Origin: Roseiarcus sp035656495
GTDB taxonomy: Bacteria > Pseudomonadota > Alphaproteobacteria > Rhizobiales > Beijerinckiaceae
Reading direction: 5' to 3'
Length of the DNA: 23,477 bases
Assembly: GCA_035656495.1 (NCBI GenBank)
Contig: DASRSL010000217.1
Coordinates: forward strand, 1-23,477
Position numbers and translations under genes: made by a program. Below, in pieces: positions 1 through 7,915 of the stretch. Numbering within the stretch: position 1 is the stretch's first letter; every line of letters begins with the position of its first letter. Under the pieces are notes generated by a model. That model ran no database searches, was not told where the DNA came from, and was given only the letters and a program-made list of their open reading frames with translations.

Positions 1-284
1 CTTCCCGACGGCGGCCCTGAGCGTTCGCCCGGCGGGGCGGCGCGACATGTTCGAACTATAGAGTTTGTGGCGGGTCCGACCATGACGGTCGTCAGTTTCC
101 GCGGACTCTTTTTGCGGTCCGAGCAGCGGCGTCACGACGCGATCAGACTATTGCCTGCGCCGCCCCAGGACTGCCGGCGAGGCCCGCCTTTACGTTCCGC
201 CCCAAGGGCTCACCTTGATCGCTGGCCATCGCGCCTGTTTGCGGGTTCGGCAAAATCATGTCGCCGCGGAGGAACACGGATCCC
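1..284. other. Left edge, no confident gene
   Basis: No gene is supported here. One plus-strand frame is open from base 2 to a TAG at 59-61 and would end in ...GRRDMFEL. It could be the last 19 codons of a gene entering from the left, but the piece is too short to recognise. The rest is probably the leader of the FUSC gene. The open frames on both strands across this stretch are typical of G+C-rich DNA and have no recognisable product. Confidence 0.4.
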
Positions 285-1481
285 ATGTCGGACAAAGCGC
301 GGTCCTTGAACCGTCGTCGCGGCCGGGGAGGTTTGCGCACCCGATTGTCCTCTGCGCGACGCGGACTATGCATGGATCGTTTGGCCATTTGGCGCCTCGC
401 CCGCGGCCGGGCGCGCGCTCTGAGACCCCAATTGCGCTTCTGTCTGCGCACGACGGTCGCCGGCCTCCTGGCGCTCGCCGTCGTCGACAGCTTCAACTTT
501 CCTTTGCATGGCTTGTGGGCCGTGCTGACGGCCATCGTCGTCACGCAAACAAGCGTCGGCGGATCGCTTCGGGCGACCCTCGAATACATGATCGGCACGC
601 TCGGCGGGGCGATTTACGCCGCTGCGCTCGGCGTGCTCGTTCCGCACGCGACGGCGGCCGGGCAGGCTTTCGTCCTCGCGCTGGCGATCGCGCCGCTGGC
701 TCTCGCCGCGGCGATCAATCCGAGCTTCCGCGTCGCCCCGTTTTCCGCCGTGCTCGTGCTGCTCATCGGGGGAGCGATCGGCGAGAGCCCGATCGATTCG
801 GCGGTGGTCCGGGTCATCGAGGTCGCCCTCGGCGGGGCCGTCGCGGTCGCCGTCTCCCTGCTGGTGTTTCCGGCGCGCGCGGAGGGACTGGCGCTCGACG
901 CGGCAGGCCGGATCCTGAATCAGATGGCGGAACTCCTGCCGAAGCTGCTCACGGGCTTCGCGCGCACGCCCGATCCGGCGGAGATCGGAAAACTCCAGGG
1001 CCGTCTGGGCGAGGCGGTGACGGCCCTCGAACAGGTGACGGCGGAGGCGAGGCGCGAGCGGATCGTTCCGCTCGCGCGCGGTCCGGATCCGGCGCCGCTC
1101 TCGCGCATGTCGCGGAGACTGCGGCATGACCTCGTCATCGTCGGGCGCGCGGCGGCCGCGCCGCTTCCAGGCGTCTTCGCCGATCGCCTCGGGCCGGCGC
1201 TCGATCATCTCGCCTCCGTCGCAAGCGCATTCCTGATCGGCAGCGCGACCGCGCTTGCGCAAGGTCGCGCTCCTCCGCCGCTCGAGCCGGTCGAGACGGC
1301 CCTTGGGGCCTACGAGGCCGAGATCGCCGCTCTACGCAAGGAGGGTCTGACGCGCCCCCTCACGTCCGGCGAGGCCGAGCGCCTGTTCGCGCTCGGTTTC
1401 GCGCTCGAGCAGCTGCGCGGAAATTTCGCCGATCTGGCGCAAATCATTCAGGAGCGCGCTCGAGGCGGTGGGGGCCGATGA
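285..1481 (+). CDS. FUSC family inner-membrane protein (aromatic acid exporter-like)
   Basis: This is probably an inner-membrane protein of the fusaric-acid-resistance/aromatic-acid-exporter (FUSC) superfamily, whose members are linked to efflux of aromatic acids. Counting from the ATG at 258, a basic N-terminus precedes a block of closely spaced hydrophobic helices at about residues 65-205. It contains the typical 'LWAVLTAIVVTQTSVGGSL' stretch, with 'GTLGGAIYAAALGVLV' and 'GESPIDSAVVRVIEVALGG' further on. A long, mostly soluble, helix-rich C-terminus follows to residue 407. This is shorter than the duplicated AaeB/YccS type, so it is the single-domain form. The ATG at 285 is chosen because GGAGGA (268-273) lies 11 nt upstream; ATG 258 and ATG 369 lack a convincing Shine-Dalgarno sequence. 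No adaptor gene lies beside it, so the substrate is unknown. Confidence 0.8.
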   Translation: MSDKARSLNRRRGRGGLRTRLSSARRGLCMDRLAIWRLARGRARALRPQLRFCLRTTVAGLLALAVVDSFNFPLHGLWAVLTAIVVTQTSVGGSLRATLEYMIGTLGGAIYAAALGVLVPHATAAGQAFVLALAIAPLALAAAINPSFRVAPFSAVLVLLIGGAIGESPIDSAVVRVIEVALGGAVAVAVSLLVFPARAEGLALDAAGRILNQMAELLPKLLTGFARTPDPAEIGKLQGRLGEAVTALEQVTAEARRERIVPLARGPDPAPLSRMSRRLRHDLVIVGRAAAAPLPGVFADRLGPALDHLASVASAFLIGSATALAQGRAPPPLEPVETALGAYEAEIAALRKEGLTRPLTSGEAERLFALGFALEQLRGNFADLAQIIQERARGGGGR

Positions 1482-1586
1482 GTTCGGCCGCGCAGTTTCC
1501 TTAGCAATGGGTTAACCGGACCTCGTCTACCTTGACCCGAATCGCAACCCGACGCCGCACATCCTGCCATAATAAGCCGAGTCTTC

Positions 1587-2273
1587 ATGGAAACGACGCT
1601 GATCGAATCTCTCGTCCGCATCCGCAACTCCACAGCTTTGCTGGGGCCGTCCAGCCGCGGGGCGGCTCGCCTGCTGAGGGAGCGAATCGCGGCGGCGCCC
1701 AAGCGGGTGGTCGTCGGCGCAGGCCTTGCGGCGCTCGTCGCCGGAATCGGCGGCAATGCGCTGCTGCTGCAGACCGGGCGGCATGCGCCGCCGCTCATCG
1801 ACGCGGCGCCGCGCGATTCCCCGCCCGCCCCTGCGGCGGTCGAGCCGGTCGCCGCGCATGCCCCCCCCGCGCTCGTCTCGGCGCCCGCCGCCGCCCCGGC
1901 GGCCGAGCGCCCTGCGGCCGGGGACTTGCGCGCGGCGCGAGCGCCGGCGCCCGACACGACCTCTTCCGTTGCGCCCGTCGCGCAGGACGGACCTCGCGCA
2001 GCTGCGGCGGCGGCGAGCGATGGGGCGCGCGCCTCCGATCCGATCGGCGCGCTCTTGCGGGGCAAGCCCGTCGACACCGAGTCGCGCCTTGTGCGCGCCG
2101 CCCAGGTCGCGCTCGCGAAGCTCGGCTACGCGGTCAAGATCGACGGCGCCGAAGACAGCGCCACGCGTCGCGCTCTTCGTCGTTTTGAACACCAGCACGG
2201 GTTCGCCTCGACGACGGAAATCAGCCCGGAACTGGTCAGGCGGCTCAACGCGGCGGCCCGGGCGGGAGGCTGA
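1587..2273 (+). CDS. Membrane-anchored protein with C-terminal peptidoglycan-binding-like domain
   Basis: The 228-residue protein has three parts. A basic N-terminal segment (about 1-40) leads into one hydrophobic helix (about 41-62, 'VVVGAGLAALVAGIGG'). A low-complexity Ala/Pro-rich linker covers about residues 66-150. A compact C-terminal domain (about 162-225) contains 'VRAAQVALAKLGYAVKIDG' and 'TRRALRRFEHQHGF'. That spacing (Q..L..LGY....DG......T..A...F...) matches the PG_binding_1 fold. By inference it is an inner-membrane protein whose C-terminus reaches the periplasm and binds murein. There is no enzymatic domain. The ATG lacks a strong ribosome-binding site, so the start is uncertain. 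The gap to the FUSC gene is about 105 bp, so the two may or may not be co-transcribed. Confidence 0.7.
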   Translation: METTLIESLVRIRNSTALLGPSSRGAARLLRERIAAAPKRVVVGAGLAALVAGIGGNALLLQTGRHAPPLIDAAPRDSPPAPAAVEPVAAHAPPALVSAPAAAPAAERPAAGDLRAARAPAPDTTSSVAPVAQDGPRAAAAAASDGARASDPIGALLRGKPVDTESRLVRAAQVALAKLGYAVKIDGAEDSATRRALRRFEHQHGFASTTEISPELVRRLNAAARAGG

Positions 2274-2647
2274 GGCCGGACTTCCTCGTAGCGGTCGGTC
2301 CCGCGGCTTCGACCGCCGCGCTTGCTCCGGCGTCCCTCGGCCGCTTCTAGGAATCTCGGCTCAAAAGAGGACCTCTTGCCTTTCTTGCCTTGCGTGGCGG
2401 CCTTGTGCTGGGGCCATTTTCGGATGCGGTGTATTCAGCACAACATATCGCAATTTTACTTGATCTCGCCAACGTTGTTTGCAACGTTCAACCATCTCGA
2501 TTGCGCGAACAACGTTAATTCAAGGGACTTAAGCAAGGCCGCATATCGGTCAGTCCCGGCCCGCGCCGTCGTCATGCGGCGGTTCCCTGCCTAGGCGGGC
2601 GAGGCGCAGGGTTTCGTTCTCTCGAACGGAGGTTCGCCCGCCGACCG
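2274..2647. other. Gene-free, locally AT-rich island between convergent genes
   Basis: No coding frame is convincing in these 374 bases between the 3' ends of two convergent genes. The middle (about 2425-2550) is clearly richer in A+T than the rest of the window and holds three copies of CAACGTT (see separate entry). Such composition is usual for promoters or for recently inserted DNA, not for the space between gene ends. No U-tract terminator was seen. Confidence 0.5.
2470..2517. repeat. Three CAACGTT copies, two forming an inverted repeat
   Basis: CAACGTT occurs at 2470-2476, 2482-2488 and 2510-2516. The first two copies also form a perfect dyad, AACGTTG-TTTG-CAACGTT. AACGTT is itself palindromic, so each copy could be a half-site or a full small site for a dimeric DNA-binding protein. 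No regulator is identified; function is unknown. Confidence 0.4.
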
Positions 2648-3043
2648 TCAAGCCAGATACTGCTCTTCGGTCACCTTCTCCATCCAGTCGACCGCCTTGC
2701 CGTCGAGCGCCTCCTGGATGGCGATGTGGGCCATGGCGGTCGTGGGCGAGGCGCCGTGCCAGTGCTTCTCGCCGGGCTCGAACCGGACCACGTCGCCCGG
2801 TCTGATCTCCTCGACCGGACCGCCCTGGCGCTGCACGCGGCCTGAGCCTGCCGTGACAATCAGGATCTGGCCAAGCGGATGGGTGTGCCACGCCGTCCGG
2901 GCGCCGGGCTCGAACGTGACCGCATTGCCGGCCGCCCGCGCCGGGGCGCTCGCCGGGAAAAGCGGGTCGATCCGCACCGTGCCGGTGAACCAGTCCGCCG
3001 GCCCCTTCGCCGAGGGCTGCGAACCTGCTCGCTTGATCTCCAT
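2648..3043 (-). CDS. Small cupin-domain protein
   Basis: A 131-residue single-domain cupin. Cupin motif 1 is visible at residues 46-60, with metal ligands H53 and H55 in 'HTHP' and a possible third ligand Q59. Motif 2 is visible at about 83-97 ('GDVVRFEPGEKHWHG') with H96 as the expected last ligand. The family includes small proteins often annotated as (R)-mandelonitrile-lyase-like or 'cupin domain-containing', but the actual reaction cannot be read from the sequence. The C-terminus 'MEKVTEEQYLA' is typical of this subgroup. The start is supported by GGAGG 8 nt upstream of the ATG. It is divergent from the phasin gene at 3339, with about 295 bp between the starts for two promoters. A second, broken cupin of a different subgroup lies at 5917-6278. 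Confidence 0.85.
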   Translation of the reverse strand: MEIKRAGSQPSAKGPADWFTGTVRIDPLFPASAPARAAGNAVTFEPGARTAWHTHPLGQILIVTAGSGRVQRQGGPVEEIRPGDVVRFEPGEKHWHGASPTTAMAHIAIQEALDGKAVDWMEKVTEEQYLA

Positions 3044-3338
3044 CGTCTCATCCTCCGTGTGACCGGCGGTCTCGCCGGTTGCATTCGGTCAGTCGACAGC
3101 TTGCGCCGCCGCGGCCGGCGGGTCTAGCCGGGAAGGCGACGGCTGGGCCCTGCGGCTGTTGCTTTTATGCCCTTCAGCGGTCGATGTTGCTCCGCAGAGA
3201 ATCCGAAGCCAAGCGCGAAGGAACGCTGTTCTGCGGCGGGTCGAGCGCGGCGGAAAATGGAGCGTTGACGGAGATCTTCGCAACCCCTGCGGCCCTGCTG
3301 CGTTCATGAGCAGCGGGCAGCTTCAGGAGAGGACCATC

Positions 3339-3779
3339 ATGGCTCGGGAAAATGAGACGCCTGCGGATTTGTCCGCGGCCGCGACGAAAGCCGGCGCAAG
3401 AGTCACCAAGGAGGCGACGGCGCAAGCCGAGCAAGTGGGCGACGCCGCGACCGGCGCGTTCGAGGCGTCGGGCAGGACCGCGAGCGGCGCGTTCGAGGCG
3501 TCGGGCAGAACCGCAAGCGGCGTGATCGAGGCGTCGGTCAAAGGCGCGCAGGACTACCAGACGAAGCTCGTCCAGATCTTTCAGGCGAACGCGCAGGCGA
3601 ACCTGCAGCTCGCGCAAAAGCTGATACAGATCCGGTCGCCGACGGACTTCATCGAAACGATGAGCGCCCATATGCGCGAGCGGGCCGCCTTGATGACCGA
3701 GCAGGCCAAGGAACTCGCCTCGCTGGGCCAGGAGGCGACGCGAAGCGCCGTCGACGCGCTCGTTCATCCGAAAGGATAA
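3339..3779 (+). CDS. Phasin (PHA granule-associated protein)
   Basis: A 146-residue amphipathic, helix-rich protein of the phasin_2 type, expected to coat PHA granules. The conserved C-terminal half reads 'DYQTKLVQIFQANAQANLQL', then a 'KLIQIRSPTDFIETMSAHM' stretch and 'QAKELASLGQEA'. It aligns almost position by position with the phasin at 5428-5784. The N-terminal half is Ala-rich and holds a duplicated 11-residue unit (residues 39-60, with a third degenerate copy at 61-71). The start at 3339 is chosen over an in-frame ATG at 3159 because AGGAGAGG (3325-3332) lies 6 nt upstream and the upstream extension has no phasin character. The neighbouring phaA supports the role. Confidence 0.9.
   Translation: MARENETPADLSAAATKAGARVTKEATAQAEQVGDAATGAFEASGRTASGAFEASGRTASGVIEASVKGAQDYQTKLVQIFQANAQANLQLAQKLIQIRSPTDFIETMSAHMRERAALMTEQAKELASLGQEATRSAVDALVHPKG
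3453..3551 (+). repeat. 33-bp tandem repeat inside the phasin gene
   Basis: Two nearly identical 33-bp units (3453-3485 and 3486-3518) encode GAFEASGRTAS twice. A diverged third unit (3519-3551) encodes GVIEASVKGAQ. The paralogous phasin at 5428 has only one equivalent of this region, so the repeat is likely an internal expansion that lengthens the amphipathic helix by 11-residue steps. The copy number could vary between strains. Confidence 0.85.
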
Positions 3780-4202
3780 ACGGCGGGGAGAGCCATCGGT
3801 GGCCGCGCCGCGGCCCCCCCCCGGGGCGACCGGACGATGCTGAGGCGCCAGCTTCTCCTGGCCCGCCGACGGACTCGTGCGACGCGCACGCTCCTGGTCG
3901 CAACCGGAGGCGCGCGCCACGGGAGGTCCCGCGAATATCGTCCCGGGCTCGTTCCGCTTGATGGCGGGCGAAATCGGGCTATTTAAGAGAGCGTCGGCGC
4001 CGTTCGCCGCATCGCCCGGGCGCTCCGAGATTCCGTGCGCGTGTGCGCGACGAGATGGCTCATATCGCCGAGGCACGCCCCATGGTAACGTTGGGGCGTC
4101 GGCGATGCCTCGTCGAGCGCGACGGCGACACGATTGACACGATTTTCATTGATGGCCGCCGGTTGAGCATGACCTGAAGGCGCAGCCAAAGGAGACAAGA
4201 TC
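3780..4202 (+). other. Intergenic leader of phaA with a dyad element
   Basis: These 423 bases between the first phasin and phaA carry no convincing gene. The notable content is a dyad close to phaA: ACGCCCCA (4075-4082) pairs with TGGGGCGT (4092-4099) across a 9-nt loop. Flanking segments CGAGGCA (4069-4075) and TGCCTCG (4107-4113) can pair as well, giving alternative folds. An AAGGAG ribosome-binding site at 4189-4194 serves phaA. It could be a terminator for the phasin, an operator or a leader structure; none is proved. Confidence 0.45.
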
Positions 4203-5378
4203 ATGGAAGAGATCGTCATCGCATCCGCGGCCAGGACGCCGGTCGGCAGCTTCAACGGCTCGCTGAGCTCGCTGCCTGCGCATGAGCTGGCCACGGTCGC
4301 GGTCAAGAGCGCGTTCGAGCGCGCCGGCGTTTCGCCTGACGAGGTGGACGAGCTGATCCTCGGCCAGATTCTCGCCGCGGGCGAGGGCATGGGCCCGGCT
4401 CGCCAGGCCGCGCGCGCGGCCGGCATGCCGGATGAGAAGACCGCTTTCAGCGTCAACCAGCTCTGCGGCTCGGGCCTGCGCGCGGTGGCGCTGGCGGCCC
4501 AGCAGGTCCGCACCGGCGAAAGCAACATCGTCGCGGCCGGCGGGATGGAGAGTATGAGCTGCGCGCCGCACGCTGCTCATCTGCGCAACGGCGTCAAGAT
4601 GGGACCGCTGGAGTTCGTCGACACCATGCTGAAGGACGGGCTCACCGACGTCTTCCACGGCTATCACATGGGCGTCACCGCGGAGAACGTGGCGACGAAG
4701 TTCCAGATCACGCGCGAGCAGCAGGACGAGTTCGCCCTCGGCTCGCAGTCGAAGGCGAGCGCGGCGCAAAAGTCCGGGCGATTCAAAGACGAGATCGTTC
4801 CGGTCACGGTGAAGTCGAGGAAGGGCGACGTCGTCGTGGCCGACGACGAGTTCATCCGCCACGACGCCACCATCGAGGGGATGCGGAAACTGCGGCCCGC
4901 CTTCGCCAAGGATGGGACCGTGACCGCGGGCAACGCCTCGGGCATCAACGACGGCGCCGCCGCGCTCGTCCTGATGTCCGCCGCCGAGGCCGCGAAGCGC
5001 GGCGTCAAGCCGCTCGCGCGCATCGCGAGCTTCGCCACCGCCGGCGTCGATCCGGCGATCATGGGAACGGGTCCGATCCCGGCCTCCCGCAGGGCGCTCG
5101 GGCGCGCCGGGTGGAAAATCGGCGACCTCGACCTCATCGAGGCGAACGAGGCCTTCGCCGCGCAGGCGCTGGCGGTCAACAAGGACCTCGCCTGGGATGT
5201 GGGCAAGGTGAACGTCAACGGCGGCGCGATCGCGCTCGGCCACCCGATCGGCGCCTCGGGCGCCCGCATCCTGGTTACGCTCCTGCACGAAATGCAGAGG
5301 CGCAACGCCAAGAAGGGACTGGCGACGCTCTGTATCGGCGGCGGTATGGGCGTGGCGATGTGCGTCGAGCGCGGTTGA
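4203..5378 (+). CDS. phaA: Acetyl-CoA acetyltransferase (beta-ketothiolase)
   Basis: Condenses two acetyl-CoA to acetoacetyl-CoA, the first step of polyhydroxybutyrate synthesis, and is reversible for acetoacetyl-CoA breakdown. The 391-residue length is exactly that of biosynthetic thiolases. The catalytic set is complete: nucleophile C88 in 'NQLCGSGLRAV', H347 in 'GGAIALGHPIGASGAR' and C377 in 'CIGGGMGVAM'. The thiolase signature 'NVNGGAIALGHPIG' and the loop 'LIEANEAFAAQAL' are present. The start is supported by AAGGAG at 4189-4194. It lies between two phasin genes, which argues for the PHA role over a purely degradative one. The reductase phaB and synthase phaC are not in the window and must be elsewhere. 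Confidence 0.95.
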   Translation: MEEIVIASAARTPVGSFNGSLSSLPAHELATVAVKSAFERAGVSPDEVDELILGQILAAGEGMGPARQAARAAGMPDEKTAFSVNQLCGSGLRAVALAAQQVRTGESNIVAAGGMESMSCAPHAAHLRNGVKMGPLEFVDTMLKDGLTDVFHGYHMGVTAENVATKFQITREQQDEFALGSQSKASAAQKSGRFKDEIVPVTVKSRKGDVVVADDEFIRHDATIEGMRKLRPAFAKDGTVTAGNASGINDGAAALVLMSAAEAAKRGVKPLARIASFATAGVDPAIMGTGPIPASRRALGRAGWKIGDLDLIEANEAFAAQALAVNKDLAWDVGKVNVNGGAIALGHPIGASGARILVTLLHEMQRRNAKKGLATLCIGGGMGVAMCVERG

Positions 5379-5427
5379 CCGCGCGCGCGCCCGCGATCGA
5401 CGGCGCGAACCTCGAGGGAGGATGACC

Positions 5428-5784
5428 ATGGCTTCGGAAAGCGAAAACCCGGCCGCCTCGGCGGCCAAGTTCGGCGAGAACGTGGCGGCGCAACTCGCGA
5501 ACGCCGCCGATATGTACGGCGGCGCATTCGCGGGCTCGCTGAAGGCGGTGCAGGACTACCAGGCGAGGCTCCTGCAGTTCTTCCAGGCGAACGCCGAAGC
5601 GAACATGAGCCTGGCGCAGAAGTTGATGCAGGTCCGCTCGCCGTCGGACTACATCGAGACGGTGAGCTCGCACATCCGCGAACGCGCCGCCGCGATCGGC
5701 GATCAGGCCAAGGAACTCGCGTCGCTCGGCCAGGAGGCGGCGAAAAAGGCGATGGACTCGCTCGGCCAACCCAAGGGCGGCTGA
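5428..5784 (+). CDS. Phasin (second paralogue)
   Basis: A 118-residue phasin_2-type granule protein, closely similar to the phasin at 3339-3779 in its last 80 residues ('DYQARLLQFFQANAEANMSL', 'MQVRSPSDYIETVSSHIRER', 'DQAKELASLGQEAAKKAMDS'). It lacks the 11-residue repeats of its partner. The ATG at 5428 is preferred to that at 5422: the ribosome-binding site GGGAGG (5416-5421) abuts 5422 but stands 6 nt from 5428, the same spacing as in the paralogue. It starts 49 bp after phaA and is probably co-transcribed with it, so thiolase and granule coat would be made together. Confidence 0.9.
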   Translation: MASESENPAASAAKFGENVAAQLANAADMYGGAFAGSLKAVQDYQARLLQFFQANAEANMSLAQKLMQVRSPSDYIETVSSHIRERAAAIGDQAKELASLGQEAAKKAMDSLGQPKGG

Positions 5785-5916
5785 AGAAGCGACCGCTCTT
5801 CCGAGCACGGGAGAAGGGGCGCGAGCGCCTGGCCCGGCTCCGCGGTCGAGCCTCGGCGCGCCGAAACAGGAGGCAGGCTCCTGGAGAGCGGCTGGCGCTG
5901 TCTCGCGCCCGGCCGT

Positions 5917-6278
5917 TCAGCCTTTGGCGTAGTTGCTTGCGCCGAACCAGTCGACCACTACGACCGGCTCATTGCCGACAACCCAAACGTCTGGCCGCTT
6001 GGAGGCGATGTAATGTCGCCGGGGCCGGCGACGAACTCCGTGCCGTCGTCCATGCGGATCGCCAGGCGCCCGCTCACATGGTACTGGAAATGCGGCGCAT
6101 GGCAGCTCTCAGTCTTCGCGATCGGCTTGACGTCGTTCGACCAACGCCATCCAGGCTCGAAGACGAAGCGTCCGACTTCGCCGCCGCCGATTTTGAGAAT
6201 TTCGGTCCGGCCGCGCGGGAAATTTCGAATCTCGTCCGGCTTTGCGAAAGACTTGTGCTCAGTCTCGTGCGTGCGCGT
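5917..6278 (-). pseudogene. Cupin-domain gene with one frameshift and no standard start codon
   Basis: Minus-strand translation gives a recognisable small cupin of about 120 residues: 'EHKSFAKPDEIRNFPRGR', 'GRFVFEPGWRWSNDVKPIAK', 'CHAPHFQYHVSGRLAIRM', 'DDGTEFVAGPGDI', then after a frame change 'DVWVVGNEPVVVVDWFGA' and a TGA at 5917-5919. The frame breaks near 5991-5992, where one base is missing: GGC-CA-GAC is seen where GGC-CAC-GAC would keep the frame. An excellent ribosome-binding site AAAAGGAGG (6285-6293) is followed after 6 nt by ACG (6276-6278) and no ATG, GTG or TTG, so the start codon seems mutated. Without repair the product ends about 15 codons after the break. It lies just downstream of the cyclases on the same strand. 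A sequencing error could explain the indel but less easily both defects. Confidence 0.75.
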
Positions 6279-6335
6279 CGTCGACCTCCTTTTATCCGGA
6301 GCGCTCGAGCGGCTGTCCGCCGTGGAGCGTCTTTC

Positions 6336-7778
6336 CTATTCCGCCGCTGTCGCGGCGCTCTCGGCGCGTTCACGGATCTCGTATATCTCGAACGTTTCGC
6401 TCACGCCGCGCAGCGACAGACTCCGCGACGTCGTCCGATAGCCGGAGTCGCCGACGAGACGCGCGACCTCCGCGCTTTCTGCGACGGGCTTGGTCGCCAG
6501 GATGGCGGACGGGTTGGCGAGACCCTGGACGCGCGAGGCGATGTTGACGGTCTGCCCGAAGTAATCCTGCCGCTCGTCGAGCACCACGGCGAGACACGGT
6601 CCCTCGTGCAGGCCGATGTTGAGAGCGAGGTCGTCGCTTCCGCGCTGCTCGTTGATTCTGCGCATGGCGGCTCGCATGCGCATGGCCGCGCGCAGCGCCC
6701 GATCCGGCGTCGGAAAGGTCGCCATCACCGCGTCGCCGATCGTTTTCACCACTGCTCCGCCCTCGGCCGCCACGGCGGCAATGAGTTCGCCGAAGTGGTT
6801 TCGCACGAGATCGAAGGCGGCAAGGTCGCCGATCCGGTCGTAGAGCGCGGTCGAGCCCCTGAGGTCGGTGAACAGGACGGTGAGATTGGTGATCTTGAAG
6901 CGCTGCTCGGGGTCGAACGTCCCGGTACGGTAGAGATCACGGAAGGTTTGGTTGCTGAGGAGCCGGGTCGCAGTCAGGAATGGCCGGCGGGCGGCCATGA
7001 CTTTGTCCATCTCTACGGTATGAACCCAGATCGCCGGCAGCGTCCGGCGGGCGGATTTGTTTTCGAGAGAAATACGCGCCGGGCCGGGCCGAAGCTTGAG
7101 AGTCCCGTTGTGAGCGTGAGCGTCGGCGAAAATGAGCGAAAGCGAGCGTCGCTCGTTGGTCGCCTCTCCAATGACGTCGAGAAAGAGCGAGGCGTGGGTC
7201 ACCGGATCAAATAGGATCATGAACCCAACAGGCAGGCTGAGCGACATCGCCGCCTTCTCGCCCGGGGCCAACTCGATCGCGTCGAGAGTAAGCCTCCCGA
7301 CGACGCCATCGACGTCTCCGCGCCCGTCGGCCCACGAACCCCAGAAAATCTGGCGGATGTATTCGGGGAAAGGAAGCGAATCGGGATCGTGCGCCGCAAT
7401 ACGGCGAACCCGCGGATTCACGGTGAACGTGACCTCGACGACCTCGTCGAGCGTCGGTTCGTAGTGCGCCGCGCACATCGAGCAGAAGTAGTGGGATCGA
7501 TCGAGAGTCTTGAGCGCCGCACCCGTCTCGAGCACGCCGCCGCAACCAGGGCAGAGCGCGCTCCAGCTGATGTCGAAAAGACCCAACCGCGCCGCATGCA
7601 CGAGCGTTGCTATCGCTGTCTCTTCAGTAAGACCGTGCTCGGCGGCGAAGGCAAGCGCGTTGATCCGGTTCAGTTCGCGGTCGGCGCCGGACGCGACCGT
7701 TCGCTCGAGGATAGCCGCCGCATCCTCGTCGCCCGCAGCCTGCCGAAGAAGACTCCACAGCCCCTGCGTCTCGGCCAT
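6336..7778 (-). CDS. Class III adenylate/guanylate cyclase with N-terminal zinc-ribbon/DUF5939 region
   Basis: Probably makes cAMP (possibly cGMP) as a second messenger. The 480-residue protein has no membrane helix. An N-terminal DUF5939-like region (about 1-275) contains CPGC (76-79) and CSMC (99-102), a four-cysteine zinc-ribbon-like motif. The C-terminal cyclase domain (about 295-470) has both metal aspartates, D305 in 'FTDLRGST' and D349 in 'KTIGDAVMATF', the base-specifying Lys before 'TIGD', Asp in 'DYFG', and the Asn/Arg pair in 'GQTVNIASR'. The active site therefore looks intact. The start at 7778 is chosen over the longer open frame because AGGAG precedes it and it matches its paralogue's start (MAET). 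It is 137 bp downstream of that paralogue and probably arose by tandem duplication. Confidence 0.88.
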   Translation of the reverse strand: MAETQGLWSLLRQAAGDEDAAAILERTVASGADRELNRINALAFAAEHGLTEETAIATLVHAARLGLFDISWSALCPGCGGVLETGAALKTLDRSHYFCSMCAAHYEPTLDEVVEVTFTVNPRVRRIAAHDPDSLPFPEYIRQIFWGSWADGRGDVDGVVGRLTLDAIELAPGEKAAMSLSLPVGFMILFDPVTHASLFLDVIGEATNERRSLSLIFADAHAHNGTLKLRPGPARISLENKSARRTLPAIWVHTVEMDKVMAARRPFLTATRLLSNQTFRDLYRTGTFDPEQRFKITNLTVLFTDLRGSTALYDRIGDLAAFDLVRNHFGELIAAVAAEGGAVVKTIGDAVMATFPTPDRALRAAMRMRAAMRRINEQRGSDDLALNIGLHEGPCLAVVLDERQDYFGQTVNIASRVQGLANPSAILATKPVAESAEVARLVGDSGYRTTSRSLSLRGVSETFEIYEIRERAESAATAAE

Positions 7779-7915
7779 TGCAACTCCTGCTCGGTTGCAG
7801 ATCCCTTCCCCGGTTCCACGCGGGCGCGCACGAACCGATTGTGGCGATCCTGCATCACGATCGGGACCGATTTGCGGCGAAGCCTTCCCGCAGGCGACCC
7901 CGCGCGCGACGGCCC

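Noticed and set aside
3220..3245. GGAAC at 3220-3224 as another EcfG promoter, upstream of the first phasin
   Set aside because: The bases 17 nt downstream are CGAG, with no GTT box at 16-18 nt spacing.
5422..5427. ATG at 5422 as start of the second phasin
   Set aside because: It touches the ribosome-binding site GGGAGG; the ATG at 5428 has normal spacing and matches the paralogue.
4146..5468. 440-codon minus-strand open frame
   Set aside because: Antisense shadow of phaA, whose thiolase motifs and ribosome-binding site are unambiguous.
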